NCBI RefSeq assembly: GCF_964222135.1
Contig: NZ_CAXQBR010000098.1
Coordinates: 1 to 51,076, forward strand
Reading direction: 5' to 3'
DNA length: 51,076 nucleotides
DNA from: Euzebya sp.
GTDB taxonomy: Bacteria; Actinomycetota; Nitriliruptoria; Euzebyales; Euzebyaceae
The translations under genes and the position numbers were made by a program. The notes beneath the pieces are model-generated. The model had not been told where the DNA came from and did no database searches. It worked only from the letters and a program-made list of their open reading frames with translations. Position 1 is the stretch's first letter, and every line of letters begins with the position of its first letter. Positions 17,147 through 26,210 of this stretch are shown here, in pieces.

Positions 17147-18403
17147 ATGGCGGACACGGTGCGCGAGCCCGGCGCGGAGCGGCTTCCCGGGCCGACCCGG
17201 CGACACCGCCTGGGGCTGGTCCTGGTGGTCGTCGCGGTGCTGGTCGGCGTGGTCGGGCTGGCGCGCTCGACCGGCCGGGCGACCGCGACCGACGTGCTCG
17301 CGATCCCCGCCTTCGAGACCGTCCGCGCCGACCGGCTGGCCAACGGGACACCGGTGTTCGTCGTCCACGGGCCGACCCCGGAGGGAGGGGAGGGACCGGT
17401 CCTCGACGTCATCCAGGCGTTCACGCCGGAGGTGGAGGGGCCGATCACCGAGCTGGTCGCGTGGTGCGCCGCGTCCCAGCAGTTCGTGGCCGCCCACCAC
17501 GGGCCGCTGTACGACAGCCGCGGGCGGCGGCTCCCCTCCTCCACCGCCGGACGGGACCCGGGGGCGGCGGCGTTCGCCGAGCGCACCGCCGTCGACGACC
17601 TCGTCCACCGGCAGGTGGAGGTCGTCGAGGGCCGGACCGATCCCGAGGACCCGATCGTCGTCGGCGCCGTCCAACCCCTCCGTCCGTGGCAGGTCGAGGA
17701 TCGGCCGTACCTCCAGGCCGCCACGCCCTCCCCGTCGTGCCGACTGACGGCTGACCCGCCGGGAGGCCGCACGGGCGACGAGCCGTTCCGCCGGGTCGTG
17801 GACCACTCCTTCCTCGCCGGGCCGGTCGATCCCGAGGCCGCCGGGTGGCAGATCACCGACGGGTGGCTGCTCATCGCCTCCGACGGGAGCGTGACCTGGT
17901 GCGACGAGGCGCCGGCCGCCGGGCTCACCCCGTCGTGCCCGTCACCGAGGGAGGACGTCGAGGTCGGCTTCGGGTTCGAACCCGCGGATGTGGGCGGCGT
18001 GGCGACGGCGATCGGCGGGCCGCTGGCGGTCCGCTTCGCCAACGGGGCGGTCGCCCGCGCGGCGGTGCTGGCGGACAGCAGCTGGCACGGGTCGTCGCTG
18101 CGCGGAACCGAGCGCCACCGCGGCCGTCTGGTGACCTCGTGGACCGCCGAGGACCCGCGGATCGGCCTGGCCGACCTGGCGGCGCTCCCGGGCGGAGGGG
18201 CCGCGGGCTGCCGGGCTGCGTTCCCCACGGGCGGGGACCCGGCCCGCACCGCGGTCCCCGTGACCGGTCAGACCGCCGTCGACGTCGGGGGCGTCGACGA
18301 CCTGGCCGCGCTGGACGATCTGGCCGGCCGCGGCGCGCCCGTGGAGGTGGTCGTCGACGCGGTCACGTGCACGGCGCTCGCCGTGGTCGATCCTGGGAGG
18401 TAG
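17147..18403 (+). CDS. Membrane-anchored protein with degenerate Rieske-like motif, function unknown
   Basis: A 418-residue protein with a basic N-terminus, one membrane segment at about residues 23-39 and an extracytoplasmic remainder. Near residue 105 the sequence [22 protein letters not shown] has the spacing of the second Rieske box (CPCHGSxFDxxG), but only one His and the GPxYDxRG frame remain; the cluster-binding Cys pairs are absent. A second WCDE motif and CPSP lie near 250-265, so disulphides are possible. I do not recognise a family. A TAGCGT box eight bases before the ATG suggests a near-leaderless transcript. It lies antiparallel inside the tig-clpP-clpX locus, its stop four bases from the tig stop. 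Confidence 0.72.
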   Translation: MADTVREPGAERLPGPTRRHRLGLVLVVVAVLVGVVGLARSTGRATATDVLAIPAFETVRADRLANGTPVFVVHGPTPEGGEGPVLDVIQAFTPEVEGPITELVAWCAASQQFVAAHHGPLYDSRGRRLPSSTAGRDPGAAAFAERTAVDDLVHRQVEVVEGRTDPEDPIVVGAVQPLRPWQVEDRPYLQAATPSPSCRLTADPPGGRTGDEPFRRVVDHSFLAGPVDPEAAGWQITDGWLLIASDGSVTWCDEAPAAGLTPSCPSPREDVEVGFGFEPADVGGVATAIGGPLAVRFANGAVARAAVLADSSWHGSSLRGTERHRGRLVTSWTAEDPRIGLADLAALPGGGAAGCRAAFPTGGDPARTAVPVTGQTAVDVGGVDDLAALDDLAGRGAPVEVVVDAVTCTALAVVDPGR

Positions 18404-18406
18404 GGC

Positions 18407-19900
18407 CTACTCCTCGTCGTCCTCGGGTGAGTCGACGGAGTCGGGAGAGTCGGGAGAGTCCGGGGAGTCGGGCGAATCCGGGGAGTCGGGGGAGTCCGGG
18501 GACGCGGCGGCGTCGGGCGCCACCGGGGCCTCGACGTCGGTCACGACCGTGTCGTCGGGCGTGGCCAACGCCTCGTCGAGCTCGTCGGGCTCGGGCTCCG
18601 GCGGGACGTTGGTGATCTCGACGGACGCGAGGATGTGGTCGATCGTCTTGCGCCGGTACGCGTCGGCGTAGAGCGCGCCGATGCGGTCGGGCTGGGTCAT
18701 CAGCTGCGCGAGCTCCTGGGGGTCGCGGCCCAACCGCATCGCCTGGCGCGTCACCTCGTGGCCGAGGTCGGCCTGCTCGACGGTGATGCCGGCCGCCTGG
18801 CCGATCTCGTCGACGACGAGCTGGGCCTTCACGGTCTGCTCGGCCTCGGCGCGCAGCTGGTCGATCAGGACCTGCGGGTCGCCGCCCGCCACGATCTGGA
18901 TGAACTGCTCGAAGTCGATGCCGCTCTGCTCCGCCTGGTGGGCGATGCGGTTGAGGCGGAACCGCTGCTCCTCCTCGACCAGCGACTCCGGCAGCGGGAT
19001 CTCGACGAGGTCCGCCACGGCCTCGACGACCGTGCCGCGCAGGTTCGCCCTGGCCATCTGCAGCTTCTCGGTGCTCAGCTGCTCGCGGACGTCGGCCCGC
19101 AGCTCGTCGATGGTGTCGAACTCGCTGGCGGTCAGCGCGAAGTCGTCGTCGAGGTCGGGGAGGGTCTTGGTCTTGACCTCCTTGACGATCGCGGTGAAGT
19201 CGAGCTGCAGGCCGGCCAGCTCCTCGGGGTAGTCCGGTCCGAGCTCGTCGCTGAAGCTGACGATGGCCCCCGCCTCGGCGCCCACCAGCGCCTTGTCGAG
19301 CTCGGAGTCCGTCTCGTCCGCGGGGATCTGGTAGAGCTGGTCCTCGACCGACACCTCGTCGACGACGGTGCCGTCGGGCCGCTTGCCGGTGAGGGTCACG
19401 GTGACGAAGTCGCCGGGCTGGGCGGGGCGCTCGACGGTGTCCACCTCGGCGAAGCGCTCGCGCATGTCGTCGAGCTTCGCGTCGACCTCGTCGTCGGTGA
19501 CCTCCCACTCGGGGTGCTCGATGGTCATCCCGGCGTACTCGGGGACATCGAAGGCCGGGCGCACGTCGACCGTGGCGGTCAGGATCCCCTCCTGACCGCG
19601 CTCGAAGGACTCGACGTCGAAGCGGGGCTGGCCGACCGGCTCGATCTCCGCCTCCTGGAGGGCCTCGGAGTAGAACGCCGGGAACGCGTCACGTGCGGCC
19701 TCCTCGAGGACCGCGCCCTTGCCCAGGCGGGACTCGAGCACCTTGAGGGGCGCCTTCCCGGGACGGAATCCGGGGATCTTCACCGAGCCGGCGAGCCGGC
19801 GGGTCGCGTCGTCGATCGCCCGCGTGACGCGATCGGCTTCGACGGTGATGGAGAGCTTGACGGTGGTGTCGTCGATCTTCTCGACAGCGGTGGTGACCAC
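18407..19900 (-). CDS. tig: Trigger factor
   Basis: Trigger factor is the ribosome-bound chaperone and peptidyl-prolyl isomerase. The 497-residue product has the ribosome-binding signature GFRPGKAPLKVLESRLG near residue 44, an FKBP-type PPIase domain at about 150-235, and the helical chaperone body to about 425. The C-terminal 65 residues are unusual: an acidic linker followed by about seven SPD repeats and EDDEE. The repeat is nine bases long at DNA level (18427-18505). Similar acidic tails occur in some actinobacterial trigger factors, but this one is long and very regular. Confidence 0.97.
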   Translation of the reverse strand: MVTTAVEKIDDTTVKLSITVEADRVTRAIDDATRRLAGSVKIPGFRPGKAPLKVLESRLGKGAVLEEAARDAFPAFYSEALQEAEIEPVGQPRFDVESFERGQEGILTATVDVRPAFDVPEYAGMTIEHPEWEVTDDEVDAKLDDMRERFAEVDTVERPAQPGDFVTVTLTGKRPDGTVVDEVSVEDQLYQIPADETDSELDKALVGAEAGAIVSFSDELGPDYPEELAGLQLDFTAIVKEVKTKTLPDLDDDFALTASEFDTIDELRADVREQLSTEKLQMARANLRGTVVEAVADLVEIPLPESLVEEEQRFRLNRIAHQAEQSGIDFEQFIQIVAGGDPQVLIDQLRAEAEQTVKAQLVVDEIGQAAGITVEQADLGHEVTRQAMRLGRDPQELAQLMTQPDRIGALYADAYRRKTIDHILASVEITNVPPEPEPDELDEALATPDDTVVTDVEAPVAPDAAASPDSPDSPDSPDSPDSPDSPDSVDSPEDDEE

Positions 19901-19925
19901 GGTGGGTGTCCTCGGGGAGTCGGCT

Positions 19926-19947
19926 GAGCGCGGAATGCTACGCGCTC
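19926..19947 (-). promoter_or_regulatory. tig promoter -10 box inside a palindrome
   Basis: GAGCGCG and CGCGCTC form a perfect 7-base inverted repeat with an 8-base centre. On the minus strand the centre holds TAGCAT (19935-19940), a good -10 box 34 bases before the tig ATG. A repressor or activator bound here would control tig directly; which protein is unknown. Confidence 0.5.
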
Positions 19948-19958
19948 GCCCGAGGACG

Positions 19959-20156
19959 TCAGTCGGCCCAGCGGCTGCTCTCGGGCTCGTCGTCGGCGGG
20001 GTCGGCGACCTCGAGGTCGAACCGGTCCAGGCAGTCCGCGCAGCGGTAGGCGACCCAGTCGCCCGGCTCGAACCCCTCCTCGGGCGCGTGGCCGAGCCGG
20101 TGGCAGGTGCCGCGGCACTCGACGCAGGTGATGGTCTCGGGGACGGGGACGGGCAT
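19959..20156 (-). CDS. Small zinc-ribbon protein
   Basis: A 65-residue protein with two CxxC knuckles: CVECRGTC near residue 11 and CADC near 40. They would bind one zinc ion. The C-terminus is acidic. The ATG at 20156 is preferred over an in-frame start 21 bases upstream because it directly precedes the domain. Proteins of this type are common in actinobacteria and have no assigned role. It lies upstream of tig on the same strand, 58 bases away. Confidence 0.75.
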   Translation of the reverse strand: MPVPVPETITCVECRGTCHRLGHAPEEGFEPGDWVAYRCADCLDRFDLEVADPADDEPESSRWAD

Positions 20157-20274
20157 GCGCCCCAGTGTGCCTAGCATGCGTCTGCCGGACCGGAGTCCCT
20201 CGTGGTTTGGGGCGGAGGGGGAGGGCGTAGGGTGCAGGCCGATCAGCAGTTGGTGAGGCAGTCAGGGAGACGAC

Positions 20275-22227
20275 ATGAGCGGGATGGTCACGACGGGGCT
20301 GGTGGGCGATCTGCGGGGGTTCCTCGACGGGGAGCGGGCGTGGGCGCGGGACGAGGTCCGCGAGCAGGTGCTCCGTTCCCCGGAGTTCGCGCCGGTGGTC
20401 GACCTCGACGACGCGGCGTACCGCGAGCGGGTCTTCTCCCAGCTCCAGACGCTGGCCCGCAAGGAGGGCGGCACCGCCGTCGGGTTCCCCACGTCGGTGG
20501 GCGGCGAGGCCGACATCGGCTCCTACGTGACGGCCTTCGAGACCCTCGCGATGGGCGACCTGTCGCTGCTGGTGAAGGCCGGCGTGCAGTTCGGGTTGTT
20601 CGGCGGGGCGATCCAGCACCTCGGCACCGAGCGCCACCACCGCGCGTACCTCCCCGGCGTGATCAGCTGCGACCTCGTCGGGTGCTTCGCGATGACCGAG
20701 ACCGGTCACGGCTCGAACGTCCAGCAGCTGCGGACCACCGCCACCTACGACCCGGACACCCGCGAGTTCGTGATCGACACACCCGACCGGGAGGCGTGGA
20801 AGGACTACATCGGCAACGCCGCGGTCCACGCATCGACCGCGGTGGTGTTCGCCCAGCTCGTCACCGGCGGGGAGTCCCACGGCGTCCACGCCTTCGTCGT
20901 CCCGATCCGCGAGGGGACCGCAGGCGCGGAGCGGCCCGGCGTGACCGTGGAGGACGACGGGCACAAGGCGGGGTTGAACGGCGTCGACAACGGGCGGCTG
21001 GCCTTCGACGGGGTGCGGATCCCGAAGGAGGACCTGCTCGACCAGTTCGCGACCGTCGAGGACGACGGCACCTACCGCTCGTCGATCGAGGGGGACACCA
21101 AGCGGTTCTTCACCACGATCGGGACCCTCATCCAGGGCCGGATCAGCGTGGCCGGCGGGGCGATCGGGGCGACCAAGCGGGCGCTCGCCATCGCGGTCCG
21201 CTACGGCCTGCAGCGCCGCCAGTTCGGGGCGCCGGGGTCGGACACCGAGGTGCGGATCCTCGACTACCGCGTGCACCAGCGGCGGCTGCTGCCGGCGATC
21301 GCCACCACCTACGCCCTGCAGTGCGTGCAGACCGAGGACGTCGACGAGCTCCACCGGATCTTCAGCCTCGGCGAGGGCGACGAGCGGGAGCGCCGCCTGC
21401 TCGAGTCCCGCGCCGCCGGCGTCAAGGCCGTCGCGACCTGGCACGCCACCCACACGATCCAGACCTGTCGTGAGGCCTGCGGCGGGGCGGGCTACCTGGC
21501 GGAGAACCTGCTGCCGCAGCTGAAGGCCGACACCGACGTGTTCACGACCTTCGAGGGCGACAACACGGTCCTCCTCCAGCTGGTCGCGAAGGGGTTGCTG
21601 ACGGACTACCGGGAGGAGGTCAGCAACCTCGACGCGATCGGCACGGCCCGGTTCGTCGCGGACCTGGTGACCGACGTGGTCATCGAGCGCACCGCCGCGC
21701 GGCGGCTGGTCCAGTCCCTCATCGACCGCGTCCCCGGTCGTGAGGAGGAGGCGCACCTGGGGGACGCCGGGTACCACCTGCAGCTGCTCAGCTTCCGGGA
21801 GGAGCACATCCTCGACGGGGTCGCGCGGCGACTGCGGGCGGGGATCCAGTCCGACGGCGGCGACCCGTTCGAGGTGTTCAACGACTGCCAGGACCACGTG
21901 CTCGCGGCGGCCCGGGCCCACATCGACCGCCTCGTGCTCGAGGCCTTCGTCACCGCGGTCGGCGAGGTCGAGGAGGGACCGGCCCGGGAGGTCCTCGAGC
22001 AGCTGTGCGAGCTGCACGCCCTGAGCGTCATCGAGGCTGACCGGGCGTGGTTCCTCGAGCACGGCCGGCTGAGCGCGACCAGGGCGAAGATGGTCATCCG
22101 CCGCGTCAACGAGCTCTGTGCGGAGCTGCGCCCCCACGCCGCCGCGCTCGTCGAGGCGTTCGGCGTGCCGGAGGAGCAGCTCACCGCCCCGATCGCCCAG
22201 CCGGGGGCGGGGTACGGCGCGACCTGA
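20275..22227 (+). CDS. Acyl-CoA oxidase/dehydrogenase family flavoprotein
   Basis: A 650-residue FAD enzyme of the acyl-CoA oxidase branch, about 250 residues longer than a dehydrogenase. The FAD-binding motif CFAMTETGHGSNV is near residue 136, the middle beta domain follows, and a hydrophobic helical domain carries RRQFGAPGSDTE. Near residue 425 TFEGDNTVLLQLVAKGLL contains the Glu that acts as catalytic base in peroxisomal oxidases. CREACGGAGYLAEN precedes it. It would introduce a trans-2 double bond into acyl-CoA, with oxygen or ETF as acceptor; that cannot be decided. The ATG at 20275 has a GGGAG ribosome-binding site six bases upstream and a TAGGGT box at 20228. Confidence 0.92.
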   Translation: MSGMVTTGLVGDLRGFLDGERAWARDEVREQVLRSPEFAPVVDLDDAAYRERVFSQLQTLARKEGGTAVGFPTSVGGEADIGSYVTAFETLAMGDLSLLVKAGVQFGLFGGAIQHLGTERHHRAYLPGVISCDLVGCFAMTETGHGSNVQQLRTTATYDPDTREFVIDTPDREAWKDYIGNAAVHASTAVVFAQLVTGGESHGVHAFVVPIREGTAGAERPGVTVEDDGHKAGLNGVDNGRLAFDGVRIPKEDLLDQFATVEDDGTYRSSIEGDTKRFFTTIGTLIQGRISVAGGAIGATKRALAIAVRYGLQRRQFGAPGSDTEVRILDYRVHQRRLLPAIATTYALQCVQTEDVDELHRIFSLGEGDERERRLLESRAAGVKAVATWHATHTIQTCREACGGAGYLAENLLPQLKADTDVFTTFEGDNTVLLQLVAKGLLTDYREEVSNLDAIGTARFVADLVTDVVIERTAARRLVQSLIDRVPGREEEAHLGDAGYHLQLLSFREEHILDGVARRLRAGIQSDGGDPFEVFNDCQDHVLAAARAHIDRLVLEAFVTAVGEVEEGPAREVLEQLCELHALSVIEADRAWFLEHGRLSATRAKMVIRRVNELCAELRPHAAALVEAFGVPEEQLTAPIAQPGAGYGAT

Positions 22228-22404
22228 CCGCGCAGGAGCGGACCACCGGCACGCGCGGGGGTCGGGCGCGCTCCGGGGCCCGTGGTGTGAGACCGCCGAC
22301 CAGTGTCACCGATCACCGCCGCGCCCGCGATGACACGTCGTGATGCTCTTCCTCCCCCCATGTACGTACGCATCCACCGCCGTCCGACGTAGCCTCCGCG
22401 GCTG

Positions 22405-25275
22405 ATGCAACCCGTCCACGCCCCGGTGCCGAGCGGCATCCACGGGGTCCTGTCGGTCCTGGCGGACCTCGCGGACACCGAGTCCGGCGGTGGTCGTCGC
22501 ACGCGCCCGTCGGCGCCGCCGGCGACCTTCCGCTGGCTCCCGCTGTCGAACCTGCGTGCCCTCGCCAACCCGGACGCCGGAATCCCCCTCGAGATCGGCC
22601 GTCGACAGGTCGTGCAGCACCTCGCGGCCATCGACGCCATCCGTCCCGGCGAGAACAACCTGCGCCTCGGCTGGCTGTGGGCCGCGGGGCGCTTCCCGGA
22701 CGGCGACGGCGGGACCGTCACCGCCTTCGAACCGCTCGTCACCGCCGAGGTCGTGATGCGCGACGAAGCGGCCACGGTCACCGGGGACCTGCTGGTCAGC
22801 CCGCTGATCGAGGACCACACGACCCGCCTGCAGCTCGAAGCGCGCGTCGTCGGCGCGCTCGGCGGGGGCGTCTTCGCCGGCATGGGGCCCGACGCGCCCG
22901 CCGCCATGATCCACCACATGCCCAACCTGCGGGCGTTCGCCGAGCAGGCGGCGGCCGCCGCCGGGTTGCCGGCGACCCGGATGACGTCGGCCCACTCGAC
23001 CCCGGCCTGGTTCGCCGAGCGGGAGGATCCGCGCATCGTCGTGGGACTCGGGATCTACGCAGCCGAGACGCGACCGGACTTCAGCGCCGCCGGGTCGCTC
23101 AGGCTGTGGCACGAGCGGATCGGGAACACCTGGACGGCCCTGCACGCCCTGTACCTCGACCGCGGAGGACCGCCGGCGCAGCCCGGCGACGACATCCCGA
23201 GCGCGTACCGGCTGACCGTGGCCCAGCACCGCTGCGTCGTCGAGGCGCGGACCGCGCCGGTCACGGTGATCTCCGGAGCACCGGGCACCGGCAAGACCCA
23301 CACGATCGCCGCGATCGTCGGTGACGCGGTGGCGCACGGCCGCTCGGTGCTGGTGGCGGCGAAGTCCCCGGCGACCGTGCAGGCCGTCAGCGAGCTGGTC
23401 GCCGCGCGGCCGGGCCCGGACCCGGTCCGGTTCGGCTCGGTCCACGACCGCTACGACCTGTCACGGCGCCTCGCCGCCGGACGCCCGACCCCGATCCCCG
23501 GTGCGGAGACCGACCGGCGTCACGCCGCGATGGCCGAGGCGCTGGAGCGGCGCGACGAGCTGTGGACGGACCTGGCCCGCGCCCTCCACGGCCTCGAGCT
23601 GCTCGGCGACCACGCCCGCGCCCGCGCGTTGCGGGACCGGCTGCCCGGCCTCGGCCGGCCCGACGTCAGCCTCCACGAGGTGGCGACGCTCGCCGCGGAG
23701 ACCCGTCTGCAGCCGCCCGCCTGGCACCAGTTCGGCCGACGCCGGCGCTGGCGGCGCCTGGTCGAGCTGCTCGGCACCAGCACCCCGCCGGACCGGGCGG
23801 ACCTGTACGACGCGATCGCGCTGGCGATCGCCACCCGCGGGTTGGTCGACGGGGCGGGGCGCCTGGATGCGGGTCTGGGCCTCGACAGCCTGCTGGCGGC
23901 CCAGGACCGCCTCGAGCACCTGACCGGGGAGTGGATGGATGCGCTCGCCCGCGACGAGCGGCGGCTCACCCGGGAGGTCCGCGGTGCCCGCGGCGCGCTG
24001 GCCCCCGCGCTGCGGTCGGGACGGGCCACGCGGCGCGCCAAGCTCGCCGAGCTGGGTCGCCACGTCACCACCGCCCTCCCGGTCTGGGTCGGGACGCTCG
24101 GGGACATCGACGACCTCCTGCCGATGCACCCCGCCCTGTTCGACCTGGTGATCCTCGACGAGGCGTCCTCGATCGACCAGCCGCGTGCGGCGACCGCACT
24201 GCTGCGGGGCCAGCGTGCGGTCGTCGTGGGCGATCCCCAGCAGCTGCGCCACGTGTCGTTCCTGCCGACCGCCGCTGTCGATGCGGCACGCGCCGCGCAC
24301 CTGCCGGACGCCTCGCCGGCGCTCGCCGCCAAGCTCGACGCGAGGGCCAACTCGATCTTCGACGTCGCGGCCTCGACCGCGCCGGTGCGCCAGCTCGACG
24401 AGCACTTCCGATCGGGCCCCCACCTCTTCGACTTCGTCGGGCGCGAGCTCTACGACGGCACGGTCGCGCTGGTCACCGCGACACCTGCCAACGCCGACGA
24501 GGACCTGATCGACGTGACGCGCCTCGACGACGCGCGCGGCCCGGACAAGGTCGTCGCCGCCGAGGTCGACGCGGTCCTCGACCGCCTGGCGGCGCTGCAC
24601 GCCGCGGGAGCGGACAGCGTCGGCGTCATCTCGCCGTTCCGCGCGCAGGCCGACGCCATCGAGCAAGCCGCCCTCGACCGGCTCCGCCACGTCGGGATCC
24701 GCGAGCTCGGCCTGCGCGTCGGGACGGTCCACGCGTTCCAGGGCATGGAGCGCGACGTCGTCATCGTGTCCCTCGGCATCGGGACCGGTGACGGCCCGGC
24801 GGTGTGGCGATTCGCCGACGACCCGCACCTGTTCGCCGTCATGGCGACCCGCGCGCGGCGCCGCATCGAGTGGCTGGTCTCGGCCGACCCGCCGGACGGG
24901 TCCCTGATCGGGGCGTACCTCGTCGAGTCGGACCGGCCGCCCGGTGCCGCCACCGCCCCGGTCCGCGGGACGTCCTGGACCGTCCGGCTGTCCGGCGCCC
25001 TCGTCGACGCCGGGCTGTCGGTGGGCGCCCCGTACCGCGTCGGGCGGCACGCCGTGGACCTGTGCGTCCTCGACGCCGACCCAGCCCTCGCGGTCGAGAC
25101 GTCCGTGCACCCCGGCGGCCCCCACGACCACATCCGGCGCCACCTGGAGCTGCGCCAGGCCGGCTGGTCGGTCGCGACGGTCCTCGAGCACGTCTGGGGC
25201 GACCGCCTGGGCGAGGTCGCGGTGCAGCTGCGCCACCACGCCCTCAGCGGCACCCCACCGGTCACATCGCGATGA
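22405..25275 (+). CDS. UPF1/DNA2-like superfamily 1 helicase with C-terminal Vsr-like fold
   Basis: A 956-residue protein. An N-terminal domain of about 260 residues is unrecognised. Walker A GAPGTGKT is at about 291-298, motif II is LDEASS near 585 with GDPQQLRHV soon after (motif III), and motifs V and VI are VHAFQGMERDVVIVSLG near 776 and MATRARRR near 813. The final 100 residues look like a Vsr/DUF559-type nuclease fold: YRVGRHAVDLCVLD, then AVETSVHPGG, then LELRQAGW and a closing VW. The Lys of the (D/E)xK motif appears replaced by Ser. Similar helicase-nuclease proteins occur in accessory and in core regions of actinobacteria; a role in DNA repair or defence is inferred only. A TAGCCT box lies nine bases before the ATG. 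Confidence 0.85.
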   Translation: MQPVHAPVPSGIHGVLSVLADLADTESGGGRRTRPSAPPATFRWLPLSNLRALANPDAGIPLEIGRRQVVQHLAAIDAIRPGENNLRLGWLWAAGRFPDGDGGTVTAFEPLVTAEVVMRDEAATVTGDLLVSPLIEDHTTRLQLEARVVGALGGGVFAGMGPDAPAAMIHHMPNLRAFAEQAAAAAGLPATRMTSAHSTPAWFAEREDPRIVVGLGIYAAETRPDFSAAGSLRLWHERIGNTWTALHALYLDRGGPPAQPGDDIPSAYRLTVAQHRCVVEARTAPVTVISGAPGTGKTHTIAAIVGDAVAHGRSVLVAAKSPATVQAVSELVAARPGPDPVRFGSVHDRYDLSRRLAAGRPTPIPGAETDRRHAAMAEALERRDELWTDLARALHGLELLGDHARARALRDRLPGLGRPDVSLHEVATLAAETRLQPPAWHQFGRRRRWRRLVELLGTSTPPDRADLYDAIALAIATRGLVDGAGRLDAGLGLDSLLAAQDRLEHLTGEWMDALARDERRLTREVRGARGALAPALRSGRATRRAKLAELGRHVTTALPVWVGTLGDIDDLLPMHPALFDLVILDEASSIDQPRAATALLRGQRAVVVGDPQQLRHVSFLPTAAVDAARAAHLPDASPALAAKLDARANSIFDVAASTAPVRQLDEHFRSGPHLFDFVGRELYDGTVALVTATPANADEDLIDVTRLDDARGPDKVVAAEVDAVLDRLAALHAAGADSVGVISPFRAQADAIEQAALDRLRHVGIRELGLRVGTVHAFQGMERDVVIVSLGIGTGDGPAVWRFADDPHLFAVMATRARRRIEWLVSADPPDGSLIGAYLVESDRPPGAATAPVRGTSWTVRLSGALVDAGLSVGAPYRVGRHAVDLCVLDADPALAVETSVHPGGPHDHIRRHLELRQAGWSVATVLEHVWGDRLGEVAVQLRHHALSGTPPVTSR

Positions 25276-26101
25276 GCGCGGTCCCCGACAGCGCCAGGCC
25301 GACGCCCAGCAGCTGGACGCGGCCCAGCCGTTCGCGCAGCACCAGCCAGGCGAGCACGACCACCCCCACCGGGTAGAGGCCGGTCACGACCGAGGTCAGG
25401 ACCAACAGCCCCTCACGCGTCGCCAGCAGGAACAGCACGTTCGCGGCCATGTCGAGCAGCCCGGACACGGTGGCGAACCCCACCGCGTCACGGGCTGGGC
25501 GGGCGGGGCGCCGCAGGGCCAGCACGCCGAGCAGCAACGCCATGCCGGCGACGCGCGCGCCCACGAGCGGCCACAGACCCGAGTCGTCAGGAGCGCGGTC
25601 GAGGGCGACGAAGAAGAACCCGAACAGCACGCCCGCAGCCGCCGCGGCGATGAGACCGGCGCGCTGCGCCGCGGGATCGGCCGTCGGGTCGGCGTCGGCC
25701 GGCCGGGACACCAGGACGGTCGCGACCACGCCGAGGACGATCCCGGCAGCTGCGGTGATCTCCGGGCGCTCGCCCAGCCCGAGGCCGACACCGACCGGGA
25801 TCGCCGCGCCGACCAGCGACGCCACCGGGGCGGTGACCCCCATCGCGCCGATGCTGAGCGCCCGGAAGTACAGCATCAGGCCACCCGCGCCGCCGAGCCC
25901 CGCCGCCAGCCCCCAGGCGAAGGCGGCGGCCGAGAGCCGGCCCGGGAGCACCAGCATCGCCCCCAGCAGGACGACCAGCCCGACGACCTGGCTGAGCAGC
26001 GCGACGGGGATCGCGTGCGCCTTGCGGCTGGCCAGGCCGCCAAGGAAGTCGGCGGCGCCGAAGGTGGCGGCCGACCCCAACGAGAGCAGCAGAGCGGTCA
26101 T
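25262..26101 (-). CDS. DMT superfamily transporter (EamA type)
   Basis: A 279-residue membrane protein with ten hydrophobic helices in two five-helix EamA repeats (about 1-135 and 145-279). Such proteins export or import small metabolites such as amino acids or sugars; the substrate is unknown. The gene converges on the helicase gene and the two coding ends overlap by 14 bases. It diverges from an XRE-cupin regulator, and a palindrome lies between them, so local control is likely. Confidence 0.9.
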   Translation of the reverse strand: MTALLLSLGSAATFGAADFLGGLASRKAHAIPVALLSQVVGLVVLLGAMLVLPGRLSAAAFAWGLAAGLGGAGGLMLYFRALSIGAMGVTAPVASLVGAAIPVGVGLGLGERPEITAAAGIVLGVVATVLVSRPADADPTADPAAQRAGLIAAAAAGVLFGFFFVALDRAPDDSGLWPLVGARVAGMALLLGVLALRRPARPARDAVGFATVSGLLDMAANVLFLLATREGLLVLTSVVTGLYPVGVVVLAWLVLRERLGRVQLLGVGLALSGTALIAM

Positions 26102-26132
26102 CGAAGTGTTCTCCAGGTCCAGTACAGTGGAT

Positions 26133-26155
26133 CACGACAGTACGGTCCGGTCGTG
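26133..26155. promoter_or_regulatory. Inverted repeat between the transporter and its regulator
   Basis: CACGAC and GTCGTG form perfect six-base arms with an 11-base centre in the 109-base divergent spacer. It is a candidate operator for the XRE-cupin protein. Confidence 0.45.
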
Positions 26156-26210
26156 CTCTAGGCAAGTGGAATGCGCCACCGGCACAGTCCGATGAACCGG
26201 AGGCACAGCG

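Noticed and set aside
18635-19927. Plus-strand frame of 430 codons opposite tig
   Set aside because: The minus strand has all trigger-factor domains; the plus product is low-complexity.
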